Assembly (NCBI GenBank): GCA_028281045.1
Contig: JANQKP010000003.1
Location: 124,001-188,000, forward strand
Direction: 5' to 3'
From: Candidatus Altimarinota bacterium
Lineage (GTDB): Bacteria; Patescibacteriota; Gracilibacteria; UM-FILTER-43-11
Length of the DNA stretch: 64,000 nt
Positions 32,579-43,168 of the stretch are shown one piece after another. A program made the translations under genes and the position numbers. Position 1 is the first letter of the stretch, and the number at the start of each line of letters is the position of its first letter. Under the pieces are notes generated by a model. The model was not told the origin of the DNA, searched no databases, and saw only the letters and a list, made by a program, of their open reading frames with translations.

Positions 32579-35500
32579 TTATTGAGTAGGATCAGAAGTT
32601 ACCGGAACGGTCGCATCTGGATTCTCATTGATTGGAGAAAGTCCTTGATCCGAATTTCCAGTGTATTCAATGTTCACTCCTAGTTCCTCAAGAATGGTTC
32701 CATAAGCCGCAGAGAAGATAGTGAAATCGGTAAAGTCTACACGACCATCACCATTAAGATCTGCGCTACGAGAAACGGCTTGTTGCTGTACTGCGCGAGT
32801 ATTGAATCCGATCACGAATTTGTTTACTCCAACCGTTGGTGCAACACCAGCAGCAGATTCTACGTCAGTCATACGAATTCTGTATTTTTGATTCGATTTC
32901 TGTAGATCTGTGTGTACATGTACTTTGTTTGGTTCTACAAGAGTCACTCCACGTACTGCAAGTTCATCTGAAGTTTCACCACTTTCGTTTACTTCAAAGT
33001 TGAATGAAGTAGAAGTGAAAGGGCTGGTGCGGAATTGTTCTTGTGCTCCAGTTACTGGCGCAAGCGTTAGACTAGAAGGACGAATGTCGTTCTTGAATCC
33101 AACTTCGAAAGTATTTCCGCTTACTGCAGCTACGTATTCAATCACAGGAGGCGTTGTAGACGCTTCGTAACCTGTGAAGAAGCTACGATTAGCTGTTCCA
33201 ACAGCTAGAGGTACTCCAACCGCATCTGTGATCTCACGAGATCCAGAAACTAGGTATTGTTTTCCTCCTTCTTGGGTGTCTGTGGTAAGGGTTACCACAG
33301 TTCCAGTTGCGTTGATCGTAGAAGAAATCACGCGAAGCTCATCGTTTACGTCACGACTATTTGTGATCGTGAAGTTGTTATCATCGATAGTGTTCGCTGA
33401 CATTTCTTCGCTGAATAGTACTTCAATAGTCGTAGGAGAAGTAGATACAGCCAGTTGAATCGCAGGAGGTGCTACATCATTTGTGAACGATACTCCATCA
33501 TTTACATGAACTGGAATAGATCCACGTCCTACTTTACCGAATTTATCAGTAGCAATTACGTCTACTAGATAAGGTTCAGAAGAAGGAGGTGTAGAACTTG
33601 AAATAGTTACATCTGGAAGTACAAACCATTGTCCTTCGTCACCTTCTTTAAGGCTTGGTTTCATACATACAATAGATTTGCTTCCTGAGTTACATGGGTC
33701 GTCAGTTGCTTCAGTATCTGTTACTACTGCTCCGAAGTCTGAAGGCGTTTCAAGACCAACTTGTCCTACTTTACTTAGGTTAACGATTACGCTTTCAATA
33801 TCGTCATCACGATCTTGAATGAATGCGTAAAGCGTTAGAGGAGTTTTACCATCGTTAATCGCTACGCGAGGTGTGGTGTATCCTTTGTCTTGTTTAATAA
33901 ATGGTGCTTCTCCAATGGTATCTTCATCAGTTACATCTAGTTGAAGAATTACATTTCCAGTGTTTCCACCTTTGTCAGAAGCAATTACTTCTACTTGGTG
34001 AACTCCAAGAGGAGAAGTTGCAGGAATCGTAAGACCTTCTGCTGAGAAGAACCCAGCTTTAGCGGTGTCTCCAGATTCCGCTCCACGTTCTAGAGCCACT
34101 GGAGGAAGTCCAATGATTCCAAAGTCTGCGATCACGTTTGAAATGTCTCCAAGTCCATCTACGTCTTCAACGTAAACATGTATACTGAATGGAGTTTTTT
34201 CATCACGTGGAACAGATTGACGTGGTGAGAAGTAACTACGATCTAGGCTAATAGTAGGTCCTGCAATCGTGTCAGAAACTTCAAGGGTTGGAGTTGCAAT
34301 TCCAACTTCACCGGTACTATCTGTAGCCGTTACATCTACGGTGTAAGAACCGGCTGGAGTAGTACTTGGAATCGTGAATTCATCACTAGAGTACCAAGCG
34401 GTTACTTGTTCATTAGCGGTTCCAGCTACATCTAGACGTTCTAGCTGAATGAATCCAGCTCCAAGAGGTCCAAGATTAGCCACTACAGAAGTTACGGTAT
34501 CTGCTCCATCGGTATCGGTTACTTGAGCAGAAATCTTAATAGGAGTTGTTCCATCTGGTGGAGCAGCAATAGGACTGAAGTAAATGTTTTCAATCACTGG
34601 CGCCACCGATTGGATAATGTCTTTAGTTACAAATAGCGATACAGAACCTGTTGCTACTTCGTTTCCTTTACGCACTTCTACAGGAAGTAGGTACGCTTCG
34701 TCAGAAGTGGCTACAAGAGCGTCAATAGTTGTGGTGTACACGTACCATTGTTGTCCTTGAGGTTGAGTTCCTGAATCTTTTTCCATCACTTGAGCACGAT
34801 CTCCATTGATTTGTTCAAGGTTGATCGTAACGGTATCGATAGAATTTAGATCTACTGGATCTTGTACTAGTACCCAGAAGGTTACTTCTGTGTCAGATCC
34901 TGGTGCTACGCGGTTAGGCGTTGCACGAGAAGAGTCGGTTACCACAGTAAATGGTTCTACTACTTCTTCGATCACTACCGCATTTGGTTGAGTGATCACT
35001 TTGTTATCTGCGGTTCTAAGCGTAAGAGTGTAAACCCCAGCTTCAAGACCAGCAAGAACTTCAAGATCTAGACTGGTTGCTGATTGAGCAGTAATGGTCA
35101 GATCTGTAGTTCCAAGAGACACTGAAGTGATTTGATCAAGACTTTGACCAAACACAGTGAAGGCTGTGTCTACATCAGAAACAAGTGTTGCTGGAGTGAT
35201 TTGTTCTACTACCACGTCAGCCGCTTCAAATCCTAGGAATTGAACTGGAGTGTGGTTTCCAAGAAGATTTCCAAAGGTATCTTCTACCCCACGGAATACT
35301 ACAAAGTAGTTTCTTCCAGCTTCTTGTACTTCGGTTTGAATACGGATCTGAGTCGTTGAATCAAATTCAATATTAGTAATAGTAAGCTCTTCAGTTACTC
35401 CACCATCTACAGATTTAATTCCAATATTTAGTGGGGTTACCGTAGCTGCATTTACGGCTTCAGAGAAGGTAAGCCCAAGCTCTGTGCTTGAGTTTACTCC

Positions 35501-36556
35501 GCTAGTCGTTACAAACGCATTGCTCGTTACACTAGAGTCTACGTATCCGTGTACAAGTACGCGGTTATAGTCTGTTGCAGGAGCTCCTTGAGTATTACTC
35601 ATGATGTTTCCTGAAACTTGAATCGTGTATTCACGAGGTTCATTGGCAGCAGGATTTAGAGGATCTAGCGTTTGTGGATCTGTAGTAAGAATCACAGATT
35701 GCTGAGCAGCCCCAAGTTCTACATTAGTTACGTTTAGGAAATTAATTCCAGAGTCTTCGTAAGTTACAGTGTAGTCTCCAGGAACTCCAACATTGGTGAT
35801 GAAATCGCTGAAGAATACTTCAATAGTTGTGTTGCTATTTGCTACCGCTGCGAAAGCTTGAAGCTCATCTTGCGAAGCAATAGTAATGTTTCCTGCGGTA
35901 ATGTCTGTAAATAGGTTGCTAGACACAAAGATTTGAGTTGCATCTGGCTCTACTACATCCACTCCGGTTACGTTCATATCAATTACAGTACCGGTTGGAA
36001 TAGTAGGTTCAATTTGAACTCCTAGTTTTGCAATGTTGTTAACTCCAGCAGGAATAGTTACTGGTGCATTAGAGAAGAAAGTGAATGTTGCTTCTCCTGG
36101 CACAGTAGTGGTTACAGATTTCAGATCAGCCCCCTGAAATACTGTAGTATCATCGAAAACTATAGAGTTTTCGTTAAAGATTAGTGCGTTGGTTGGCGTA
36201 TATTCCACCGTGAATTGCACAGAGTGCACATCGGTAGGGCCACCAATCGCAGTGGTGTCTGCGACAAGCGCTAGTAGACCTTCGTCTGCAGGACCTGCAG
36301 TGTAATCCGGAATATATAGATTTCCGGCACCTGTAGGAGCACCCTGCTCAATGATCGCTGCACGGAATAGCTCCGGACTTTGGTATCCGAACCATCCTGC
36401 ACCTACTAGAGCAATGGCCACAACAGCAAATGCAAGCTTGCGCAGGCGAGATGCTTTGTGTTCCTTCACAAAGGTTTGGAGCTCTGGAGAACTTTGCACG
36501 CTTGGCGTACTTTGCTCCGGAGTCTGGTTAATTGGCTGATTAGTATTTGTTTCCAT
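32579..36556 (-). CDS. giant Ig-repeat surface protein with dockerin-type end
   Basis: 1325 residues. Cytoplasmic tail, a membrane helix at ~40-60, then a cohesin-like domain (~75-230), Ig-like and IPT/TIG-like domains, and four tandem repeats of ~110 residues (each near ...SP...PLTI-YVEDVDG..S-V-ANLG...YTVDVTATD). Near 1275-1296 is one dockerin-type calcium motif, DLNGDGRVDFTDFTIFSAAYG, followed by a polar tail. One repeat only (classical dockerins have two). It may be held by the cohesin-like proteins of the operon. No enzymatic domain is seen. Confidence 0.82.
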   Translation of the reverse strand: METNTNQPINQTPEQSTPSVQSSPELQTFVKEHKASRLRKLAFAVVAIALVGAGWFGYQSPELFRAAIIEQGAPTGAGNLYIPDYTAGPADEGLLALVADTTAIGGPTDVHSVQFTVEYTPTNALIFNENSIVFDDTTVFQGADLKSVTTTVPGEATFTFFSNAPVTIPAGVNNIAKLGVQIEPTIPTGTVIDMNVTGVDVVEPDATQIFVSSNLFTDITAGNITIASQDELQAFAAVANSNTTIEVFFSDFITNVGVPGDYTVTYEDSGINFLNVTNVELGAAQQSVILTTDPQTLDPLNPAANEPREYTIQVSGNIMSNTQGAPATDYNRVLVHGYVDSSVTSNAFVTTSGVNSSTELGLTFSEAVNAATVTPLNIGIKSVDGGVTEELTITNIEFDSTTQIRIQTEVQEAGRNYFVVFRGVEDTFGNLLGNHTPVQFLGFEAADVVVEQITPATLVSDVDTAFTVFGQSLDQITSVSLGTTDLTITAQSATSLDLEVLAGLEAGVYTLTLRTADNKVITQPNAVVIEEVVEPFTVVTDSSRATPNRVAPGSDTEVTFWVLVQDPVDLNSIDTVTINLEQINGDRAQVMEKDSGTQPQGQQWYVYTTTIDALVATSDEAYLLPVEVRKGNEVATGSVSLFVTKDIIQSVAPVIENIYFSPIAAPPDGTTPIKISAQVTDTDGADTVTSVVANLGPLGAGFIQLERLDVAGTANEQVTAWYSSDEFTIPSTTPAGSYTVDVTATDSTGEVGIATPTLEVSDTIAGPTISLDRSYFSPRQSVPRDEKTPFSIHVYVEDVDGLGDISNVIADFGIIGLPPVALERGAESGDTAKAGFFSAEGLTIPATSPLGVHQVEVIASDKGGNTGNVILQLDVTDEDTIGEAPFIKQDKGYTTPRVAINDGKTPLTLYAFIQDRDDDIESVIVNLSKVGQVGLETPSDFGAVVTDTEATDDPCNSGSKSIVCMKPSLKEGDEGQWFVLPDVTISSSTPPSSEPYLVDVIATDKFGKVGRGSIPVHVNDGVSFTNDVAPPAIQLAVSTSPTTIEVLFSEEMSANTIDDNNFTITNSRDVNDELRVISSTINATGTVVTLTTDTQEGGKQYLVSGSREITDAVGVPLAVGTANRSFFTGYEASTTPPVIEYVAAVSGNTFEVGFKNDIRPSSLTLAPVTGAQEQFRTSPFTSTSFNFEVNESGETSDELAVRGVTLVEPNKVHVHTDLQKSNQKYRIRMTDVESAAGVAPTVGVNKFVIGFNTRAVQQQAVSRSADLNGDGRVDFTDFTIFSAAYGTILEELGVNIEYTGNSDQGLSPINENPDATVPVTSDPTQ

Positions 36557-36586
36557 CTTAGTGGAGTTAATAAATTTTATTTTTAA

Positions 36587-39500
36587 TTAAGATTCTGTTG
36601 CCTGACGGAACAGTTGAATAACGTCGATCATAGTTACCGTTCCATTACCATCGATGTCTGCTCCTTCTACTTGAGAAGTAGTAGGCGCTAGATCACCGGT
36701 AGCGATTTGGAAGGCTAGGATAACGTCAATCATATTTAGGTTTCCATCTCCGTTTACATCACCTGAAGCAATCGCTCCAACGAAGATTGGGATCACACGA
36801 TTCACAGTGAATCCTGCGGTATCAGTAATTTGAAGAATAAGTTTGTAGCTTCCATCTACAAGACGTGCATCTTGAGGGATTTGCACAGGAATGGTGAACG
36901 TGGTGTACGCCATAGCCTGAGCAAGAGCTTCTGGAATAAGTAGATCTAGTAGTGAAGCTTGTTCATCTACGGGTTCAATTTCGTTGATTTCAACGTCATC
37001 TACAGAAGACTCAGCTTCTTCTTCAGTCACTTGTTCAGTCACTTCAATTAGGTCATCGAACGATTGAACATTGAACCATACAGCATTGTCATCACCGTCG
37101 ATATCGGCGTAAGTATCAAAGGCAGATTGTACTACCCATACTTTGATATCAGCGATGTCATTAATAGAGTCAAAGTCAGTTACTTTGACGCTTAGGTTCA
37201 CGTTCGCTCCGCGTTCAATAGATCCAGATCCAAGAATGCGGATGAAGTCGATTTGTGGTCCAGATGGAACATCTACGGTAATAGAATTAGAGGTTACAAC
37301 GGTTCCATCTCCGTATACGAATTCAGCGTATACCACTGAAGTTCCACTTGTATCTCCACGCTCTAGAAGTCCAGCTTCTAGCGCGGTGTCGTCTAGGCGA
37401 GCTACAGGAGTTACTACAAAGTTAAGGTCTGCAAGATCTACGATCTTCGTAAGTCCGTTGTCGTATTCTCCAACTGCTTTTAATTGGAAAGTTTCTCCTA
37501 GAGGAAGAGCAATGGTGCTCACTCCAGGAACCACTGTAAATTCTTCTTTATTCGCTGTACTTGTAATGTCTACACGTCCGTTTGTGTCGGCTGCATTAGC
37601 CGTAAGAATAATGATTCCAGGAAGGGTTGGGTGAGTGGTCACGTTCAGACTTGGAACAAGAAGTGCAATGTCTGCAGACACTTGGTCACGAATCGCCTCA
37701 ACACGTTGAATATCACTTTCATAGTTTCCAATTGGAAGGAATAGATCTACAGTTTGATCTTCTACCACCACTTGTTTTCCAACAAGATTAGGTGAGTTGA
37801 TCATAATCGCTACACTGCGCATCACATTGTCACGTGCTTCTGCAGGTAGTCCGTCTACTGTAGCGTCATCTAGAGTTAGCGTTAGTCCGTTTAGTACAGA
37901 TACACGTACTGGGATGCTTTCTTCTGAAATCACAGTACCTGTTTCAGCATCTTCTGAAACGTATCTAGCAAATACATTTGCTGCTCCTGGTTTCAGGGCA
38001 GAGATACGACCGGTTTCAGAAACGGTAGCCACATCAGTATTGTCTGAAATCCATTCCACTTCGTTCGTTACTTCGCTATCTCCTCCAATTTCTCCACGGT
38101 ATCCAAGGAAAGCACGGGCTTGAATGGTGTCTCCTTCTTCGTAGATTCCAGTTCCGTCTCCTTCGGCTTCTAGAATTAGTTTTTGTTCTACCACTTCAAT
38201 ATCAACTGGAGCAGTACATCCATCAGCATCGGTTACAAATAGAGTCGCTGTTCCTGGGCGTTTTGCAGAAACAACTGCAAAGGTAGAAACGGCAGTTTCT
38301 CCTGTTGAACCAGAAGTGGTTTTAGGCGCTAGTTCATTTGGAACAAGCGTAATGCTTCCAGAAACGAATTCAACAATGGCAACTCCTTCGGTTGGGAATC
38401 CATTTCCTACAGAAGAGGTTACTTTAGCTGTAATTTCTACGTCTGCAAGAAGGGTTCCAACTACATCTCCGGTTAGAGTTCCTCCTGAAAGCGTTCCGCT
38501 TAAGAAGATATTAGTATCAGATTGAGCAGAAGCATTTTTCTCCTCAGTTAGCGTTCCTGTTACTACTCCAGATCCTTGAGAAGTTCCTTCAATCACGGCT
38601 CCTTCTGGTGGAGTAATAAATACGCTGTAAGTTTGTCCTGCAATACTGTAATTCAGTGAAGCGGTTACGGTTACATCACAGTTATTTAGTGTTGAACCGG
38701 TGTCATCTTCAAGGTATTCACAGCTATTTAGGTTTAGATTTAGGTCTACATCTGAAGCATCTAGAGATTCAGAGTGTTGGAAGATTACATCTTCTCCCGT
38801 AAGAGCCACATCATCACTTGGAGCTTCGGTTAGAGAATCGATAGAGAAAATAGAAGCATCTGAAGTTCTCCAGGTTAGATCTCCTTTACCTCCACGAGCA
38901 TAAATGAAGCGCGTGTCTCCTTGGTGAATTGTAGGTTCTAGAGTCATTGGAGGATCTGTAACCACCGCAGAAAGTGGGGTTACTCCATCGGCTTCAAGAC
39001 CAGCGGTTCCTCCTGCAAAACAGTTCACAGGTAGTGACGTAGCAGTACATTCATAATTATTAGTGTGCACTCCTACCTCCGTAGAGTGAAGCACTACACC
39101 ATCTGGGTTACCTGTTTGAGTGTAAGCAATGAATGGTGAATTTGCTTCAAGTAGTCCGTTTACAGCAAAGATGAAGTTAGAAGCAGTTCCATTTGGAGTC
39201 GCTTCGTTTCTTACTGAAATCTCATAGTTGTTTCCATTACGAGTAGTGATTTCAGCTCTTTCTGAAAGCGTATCAGTAAAGTTGAATTTAAGTTCGAAAA
39301 TAGATTGTCCTGCGCTTTGTCCTTGATTCACAGGGTTCTTAAGAACAATAGTGTCGTAAGCATAAAGGTTGAAATCAAATGGGCTTCCTTCATTTGAAGA
39401 TCCAGTTGGAAGCGTTACTCCAGGCTCTGGAAGGAAGAATCCTTGTCCACGACCTTGGTAAAGATCGATTTGAAGATTCTCACACATCGTAGAAGAAATA

Positions 39501-40501
39501 GTGATTGGAGTTACCGCAGAAAGTGTTCCAGAAGGATCATGGAATTGGTAAGAAGCCGTAAGTGGCGCTACCGCTCCAGATCCAGCAATAACAGCTACTC
39601 CATCAAAGTTAGTCGCATCTGCTGTGTCAATTGGAACATCTACAAAAGTGTAGTGAATATCTCTTAGTAGGTAAGTTCCATTGTTATCTACAATTCCAAG
39701 AGAATCTCCGTTTACGTTATCGCTTTGAAGTTCGTAAACACCTCCAACGGTTGTTGAAAGATTCTGAGTTAAACTCGTTGGCGCTATATTATTGTATCCC
39801 GTGCGCATATCAATGGTGATATTGTTGCGCTCTTGTGGAAGATCAATAGAAGCTCCCACAATAGTTTCCCCGATTCCAGGGTTTTGAATAATACTTAACT
39901 CAAGAGATTCATTAGCAAGATCACTATTACTATATTCATAGATCACTCCATTAAATAGAGTGGCTCTTACCTTAGTGATCGCAAGAGTGTTTCCATCCAC
40001 TTGAAGCGGTGCTCCTGGTTGTGGATCGATAAACTCTAGTTTTTCAATACAAGAAGGGGCTACCTTAATAGTAAAGGTATGATTTGGCCCAAATGGTGCT
40101 CCGTTTTCTGGAGTCACTGTAATTTCATATTCAGTTTCAATACTTGAATCTGTTGGATCCTGTTCTGGAGCCACGAATTCAACGGCATCAAAAGCTCCAT
40201 CAATTTGATTAGAAAGAACCCCTGTGGTTGGATGCTTAAGCACAGCATCTGCTGGGCTTGCTTGCCATGTATAAGACGTACCACCCCCGGTTACTCTTAA
40301 TACATTAGAACCCCCCACCTGACATGGAACCCCTGATGACAGTGGATCGAAAGCATCTCCTGGAATACCGAAAGTAGCATTATTTTGAATGCCAATGTCA
40401 GCTTTGAAGAGCTCCGTTTGGTTAGAAACTTGGTACAGACCTGCTGCTGCGAGCGCAATCGCAAGGACAAGCAGTCCGAATTTTAAGTTAAAGCGTTTCA
40501 T
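36587..40501 (-). CDS. giant secreted Ig-repeat protein with two-repeat dockerin
   Basis: 1304 residues. N-terminal signal/anchor ~8-25, many Ig-like domains including a BIG2-type unit (EWISDNTDVATVSETGRISALKPG), and a C-terminal dockerin with two calcium repeats: DVNGDGNLNMIDVILAFQIA and DIDGNGTVTMIDVIQLFRQA. This is a textbook dockerin I arrangement. No glycosidase or protease domain is visible, so the system looks structural or adhesive rather than cellulolytic. Confidence 0.85.
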   Translation of the reverse strand: MKRFNLKFGLLVLAIALAAAGLYQVSNQTELFKADIGIQNNATFGIPGDAFDPLSSGVPCQVGGSNVLRVTGGGTSYTWQASPADAVLKHPTTGVLSNQIDGAFDAVEFVAPEQDPTDSSIETEYEITVTPENGAPFGPNHTFTIKVAPSCIEKLEFIDPQPGAPLQVDGNTLAITKVRATLFNGVIYEYSNSDLANESLELSIIQNPGIGETIVGASIDLPQERNNITIDMRTGYNNIAPTSLTQNLSTTVGGVYELQSDNVNGDSLGIVDNNGTYLLRDIHYTFVDVPIDTADATNFDGVAVIAGSGAVAPLTASYQFHDPSGTLSAVTPITISSTMCENLQIDLYQGRGQGFFLPEPGVTLPTGSSNEGSPFDFNLYAYDTIVLKNPVNQGQSAGQSIFELKFNFTDTLSERAEITTRNGNNYEISVRNEATPNGTASNFIFAVNGLLEANSPFIAYTQTGNPDGVVLHSTEVGVHTNNYECTATSLPVNCFAGGTAGLEADGVTPLSAVVTDPPMTLEPTIHQGDTRFIYARGGKGDLTWRTSDASIFSIDSLTEAPSDDVALTGEDVIFQHSESLDASDVDLNLNLNSCEYLEDDTGSTLNNCDVTVTASLNYSIAGQTYSVFITPPEGAVIEGTSQGSGVVTGTLTEEKNASAQSDTNIFLSGTLSGGTLTGDVVGTLLADVEITAKVTSSVGNGFPTEGVAIVEFVSGSITLVPNELAPKTTSGSTGETAVSTFAVVSAKRPGTATLFVTDADGCTAPVDIEVVEQKLILEAEGDGTGIYEEGDTIQARAFLGYRGEIGGDSEVTNEVEWISDNTDVATVSETGRISALKPGAANVFARYVSEDAETGTVISEESIPVRVSVLNGLTLTLDDATVDGLPAEARDNVMRSVAIMINSPNLVGKQVVVEDQTVDLFLPIGNYESDIQRVEAIRDQVSADIALLVPSLNVTTHPTLPGIIILTANAADTNGRVDITSTANKEEFTVVPGVSTIALPLGETFQLKAVGEYDNGLTKIVDLADLNFVVTPVARLDDTALEAGLLERGDTSGTSVVYAEFVYGDGTVVTSNSITVDVPSGPQIDFIRILGSGSIERGANVNLSVKVTDFDSINDIADIKVWVVQSAFDTYADIDGDDNAVWFNVQSFDDLIEVTEQVTEEEAESSVDDVEINEIEPVDEQASLLDLLIPEALAQAMAYTTFTIPVQIPQDARLVDGSYKLILQITDTAGFTVNRVIPIFVGAIASGDVNGDGNLNMIDVILAFQIATGDLAPTTSQVEGADIDGNGTVTMIDVIQLFRQATES

Positions 40502-40538
40502 GATAATAAGGGGTGAATAAATAAGGGGTTATAAATTT

Positions 40539-43106
40539 TTAATTATTTGGATCAATTGGGGCCAAGAACACTCCTTCTGCGCTGCGGCGCTGAAGTCCTT
40601 GTCCTTGAACCGTAAATGGAATGGTAAAGTCACATCCGGTGGTGTCTGCTGTAGCGTCGTAAACGCGAACAGTTCCTGTTGCTCCTTGTGGAGCGTTTCC
40701 GGTTACTGTGAATTGAACATAATCTTCTGCACCGGTTAATCCAGAGATAGCAGAAGAGGTATCATTTACCACTTCAATACCCACCTTGTCATAGATAAGT
40801 TGGTTATTGAGGTAGAAACGATAAGTTGTATTGGTTAGCACCCCTAGATTCCCTACAAAGGTAGATCCTGAACCATCCATAAACCTTGCAGCATCAAATC
40901 CTTTTCTTTGTAAGTAGTTTTGAACAAACATGTCTTCGCTACACTTATTATTATATTTAACGGTGCGTGAATACGTTTGTCCTGTATATGGATCTGTAAC
41001 GGTGATCACAAACTCCGCTTCTGGGTCTGCGCTCGCTACGTAAGTTGCTTTGTGGTCTCCAATTCCAGCAACAGATCCTGGGTCTCCTGCAAAAGTGCTT
41101 ACTGGAGCAATAGACCAGTCAATGTCTCCATTGTATGGACCTTGGCTGGTTGGAACACTAAACGTGTAACTATTATTAATAGTAATGTCTGAAGCCACAT
41201 TAATCGCATTAATCGTGCGACCTTGTATATTAAAGGTCTTGTCTACGGTTTTAATTCCGTCAGATAGACGTATTTTAACCGTACCACTAGTGGCTCCGCC
41301 TGCAGAGTAAACTCCAGTACTACTATTAATAGATCCTGGACCACTTACTTTAGACCAACTTAGGCCATAAGTATTAGAATTGGCATTGAAGTCAAAGGTG
41401 GTTCCGTAAGCTAGACCATTATTAGAAGTAGCGGGGGCGTTAGTAATAGCAGGTGAATTTTTAACATTAACGGTACATGTATCATCATTTGATGAGTTAT
41501 GTGTGCTGTACGCTCTAAGCGTTACATCTCCTACTCCATTAAAGGTTACGTTAGTAGACCAGTTATGATTACTGTCAGCTGCATCATTGAATGATACAGA
41601 GGCTCCGCTTGCCTTGTTGAATTTCACATATTTAAGTCCTCCACTTGCGTTAAGCGCTTTGGTGTCTCCTTTATAAATACGTCCTGTTGGGCAGCTCGCT
41701 ACTACATCTTGAGCCACAGGAGAATAATCATATTCAAGGTAACAAGTCTGAGAACCGTCAGGCCCAGAACAACTTAGTTTATTTCCCCAAGAGTTAAGGA
41801 TGTTACTCAACGTATTGTCGCTACTGGTTGAAGAACTTCCAAAGGTTTTAAGATTTCCTCTTTCAAAATTACGATTTCCGTAGGTCGTTGATTTGCAACA
41901 ATCTTCCCTACACTTGTCATCCAGATCTCCTGGAATACCTACCCCAATAGCAATCACTAGTGCTCTACAAGTCATGTCTGGAGCCGTGGTATTCACATGA
42001 TAGCTACTGAAGAATGGAATGTTGCTACAAGTTGAACTACATTGGCTATCGGCTACAGCTACTGGAGCATTTACCATGAATTTCCCTGAGTCATCGCTGG
42101 CCATTCCTCCAAGCACATTTAGCGCAAGAATAAGTCCAAGACTCATAGAAAGGGCTTCTTCAAGTAGATTGAAGTTGATGTGACGAATCACAGGAAGGCT
42201 GTTCCATTTGCGAGAGAAGAGTTCAAAACGATCTTTCGCAGGTTCTGCTTTTTGAAGCATTTCAATCAGTTCACGACTTGCACGTTTACCCCAAGCAGCC
42301 GCTTCATGCTCTACCACCAGGTAGCGAATTGTAGCAATACCCACAAGCGTTACGAAGTAAGCTGTAAGCGCTACAGCAAAGGTAGCTGAGAAGGTGTAAA
42401 CAATAAACGCTCCGATCACGGCAAAGGTTAAGGCCCAAAGGGTTTGAACTGGGCTGATGTAATCTTCGCGTCCTTTGATCGAAATCTTAATCAGAGCATG
42501 CAAGAAATAAAGCAGGCTCGCAGAAAGCGGAACTAGGAAGCTAGCAGGACTTGCTAGCAGGCTAATATTTCCAAGATTCCAAGATCCAGCCACAAGCTGT
42601 GGAGAACGAACGATTAGTGCAAGTCCCCAAAGCACTGAAAGGAATACAATCAGCTGGATAACAACAAGCAAGGCGCCACGGCTGTGAATTTTTTCGTTCA
42701 CCGCGTAAAGCTTCTCAAGTTCGTACTCGGTGCTTGATACAGAAAGTTCCCCGGCTTCGAATTTATCGATTAGCTTTTTGTGGAACATGTGAATCTTTTT
42801 CAGTTTCAGTTGAATTGAAACGCTTGGGTAAAGCAGCACAAGTTCAACGATCACGGCAAGCGCCACGATTGCAGCGAACAGGCTATTTCCAAAAACAGAA
42901 AGCAGGCCGTTTAAAACAGCGGCCATAACTTCAACCACTTCGGCACGAATTCCTGTGTATAAAACCGGAGCAACTTCTGGAGCTGATCCAAAAGTAGCTG
43001 AAAGGTTTTGGGTAGAATCCGAAACCACATTGCCTTGCATGAACGCTACGTAAAGCGAAGCTGCAAATAGGACAAGAGTGCCTGTGATTAGAGAGAAACG
43101 TTTCAT
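40539..43106 (-). CDS. YidC/Oxa1-like membrane protein fused to a secreted Ig-like region
   Basis: 855 residues, first gene of the surface operon. After a signal/anchor helix, residues ~65-340 resemble a YidC/Oxa1 insertase: a helix ending in LLYPSVSIQLKLKK, a charged cytoplasmic hairpin (IHMFHKKLIDKFEAGE...EKIHSRG), then several membrane helices. Unlike YidC, I see no clear positively charged residue inside the first core helices. Residues ~340-855 are extracellular, with Cys pairs (~355-450) and Ig-like domains (TFDFNANSN..., TVKIRLSDGIKTVDKTF). It may handle or anchor the giant proteins encoded after it. Insertase activity is uncertain. Confidence 0.65.
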   Translation of the reverse strand: MKRFSLITGTLVLFAASLYVAFMQGNVVSDSTQNLSATFGSAPEVAPVLYTGIRAEVVEVMAAVLNGLLSVFGNSLFAAIVALAVIVELVLLYPSVSIQLKLKKIHMFHKKLIDKFEAGELSVSSTEYELEKLYAVNEKIHSRGALLVVIQLIVFLSVLWGLALIVRSPQLVAGSWNLGNISLLASPASFLVPLSASLLYFLHALIKISIKGREDYISPVQTLWALTFAVIGAFIVYTFSATFAVALTAYFVTLVGIATIRYLVVEHEAAAWGKRASRELIEMLQKAEPAKDRFELFSRKWNSLPVIRHINFNLLEEALSMSLGLILALNVLGGMASDDSGKFMVNAPVAVADSQCSSTCSNIPFFSSYHVNTTAPDMTCRALVIAIGVGIPGDLDDKCREDCCKSTTYGNRNFERGNLKTFGSSSTSSDNTLSNILNSWGNKLSCSGPDGSQTCYLEYDYSPVAQDVVASCPTGRIYKGDTKALNASGGLKYVKFNKASGASVSFNDAADSNHNWSTNVTFNGVGDVTLRAYSTHNSSNDDTCTVNVKNSPAITNAPATSNNGLAYGTTFDFNANSNTYGLSWSKVSGPGSINSSTGVYSAGGATSGTVKIRLSDGIKTVDKTFNIQGRTINAINVASDITINNSYTFSVPTSQGPYNGDIDWSIAPVSTFAGDPGSVAGIGDHKATYVASADPEAEFVITVTDPYTGQTYSRTVKYNNKCSEDMFVQNYLQRKGFDAARFMDGSGSTFVGNLGVLTNTTYRFYLNNQLIYDKVGIEVVNDTSSAISGLTGAEDYVQFTVTGNAPQGATGTVRVYDATADTTGCDFTIPFTVQGQGLQRRSAEGVFLAPIDPNN

Positions 43107-43139
43107 TTAGTTTTGTTTTTGATTTTTTGAAATCTTATA

Positions 43140-43168
43140 ATTATATCAAATTTTACGAATTTTTTCAA
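43140..43168 (-). promoter_or_regulatory. promoter of the ~13 kb surface operon
   Basis: Minus strand: TTGAAA, 17-base spacer, TATAAT; start near 43133, leader ~27 bases. Inter-gene gaps of 23-37 bases downstream and a single terminator at 29808 suggest one long transcript. Confidence 0.6.

Noticed and set aside
37143-38123. Plus-strand ORFs of 163 and 108 residues (Ser/Thr/Val-rich)
   Set aside because: Mirror frames of the giant Ig-repeat gene with matching composition; no start signals.
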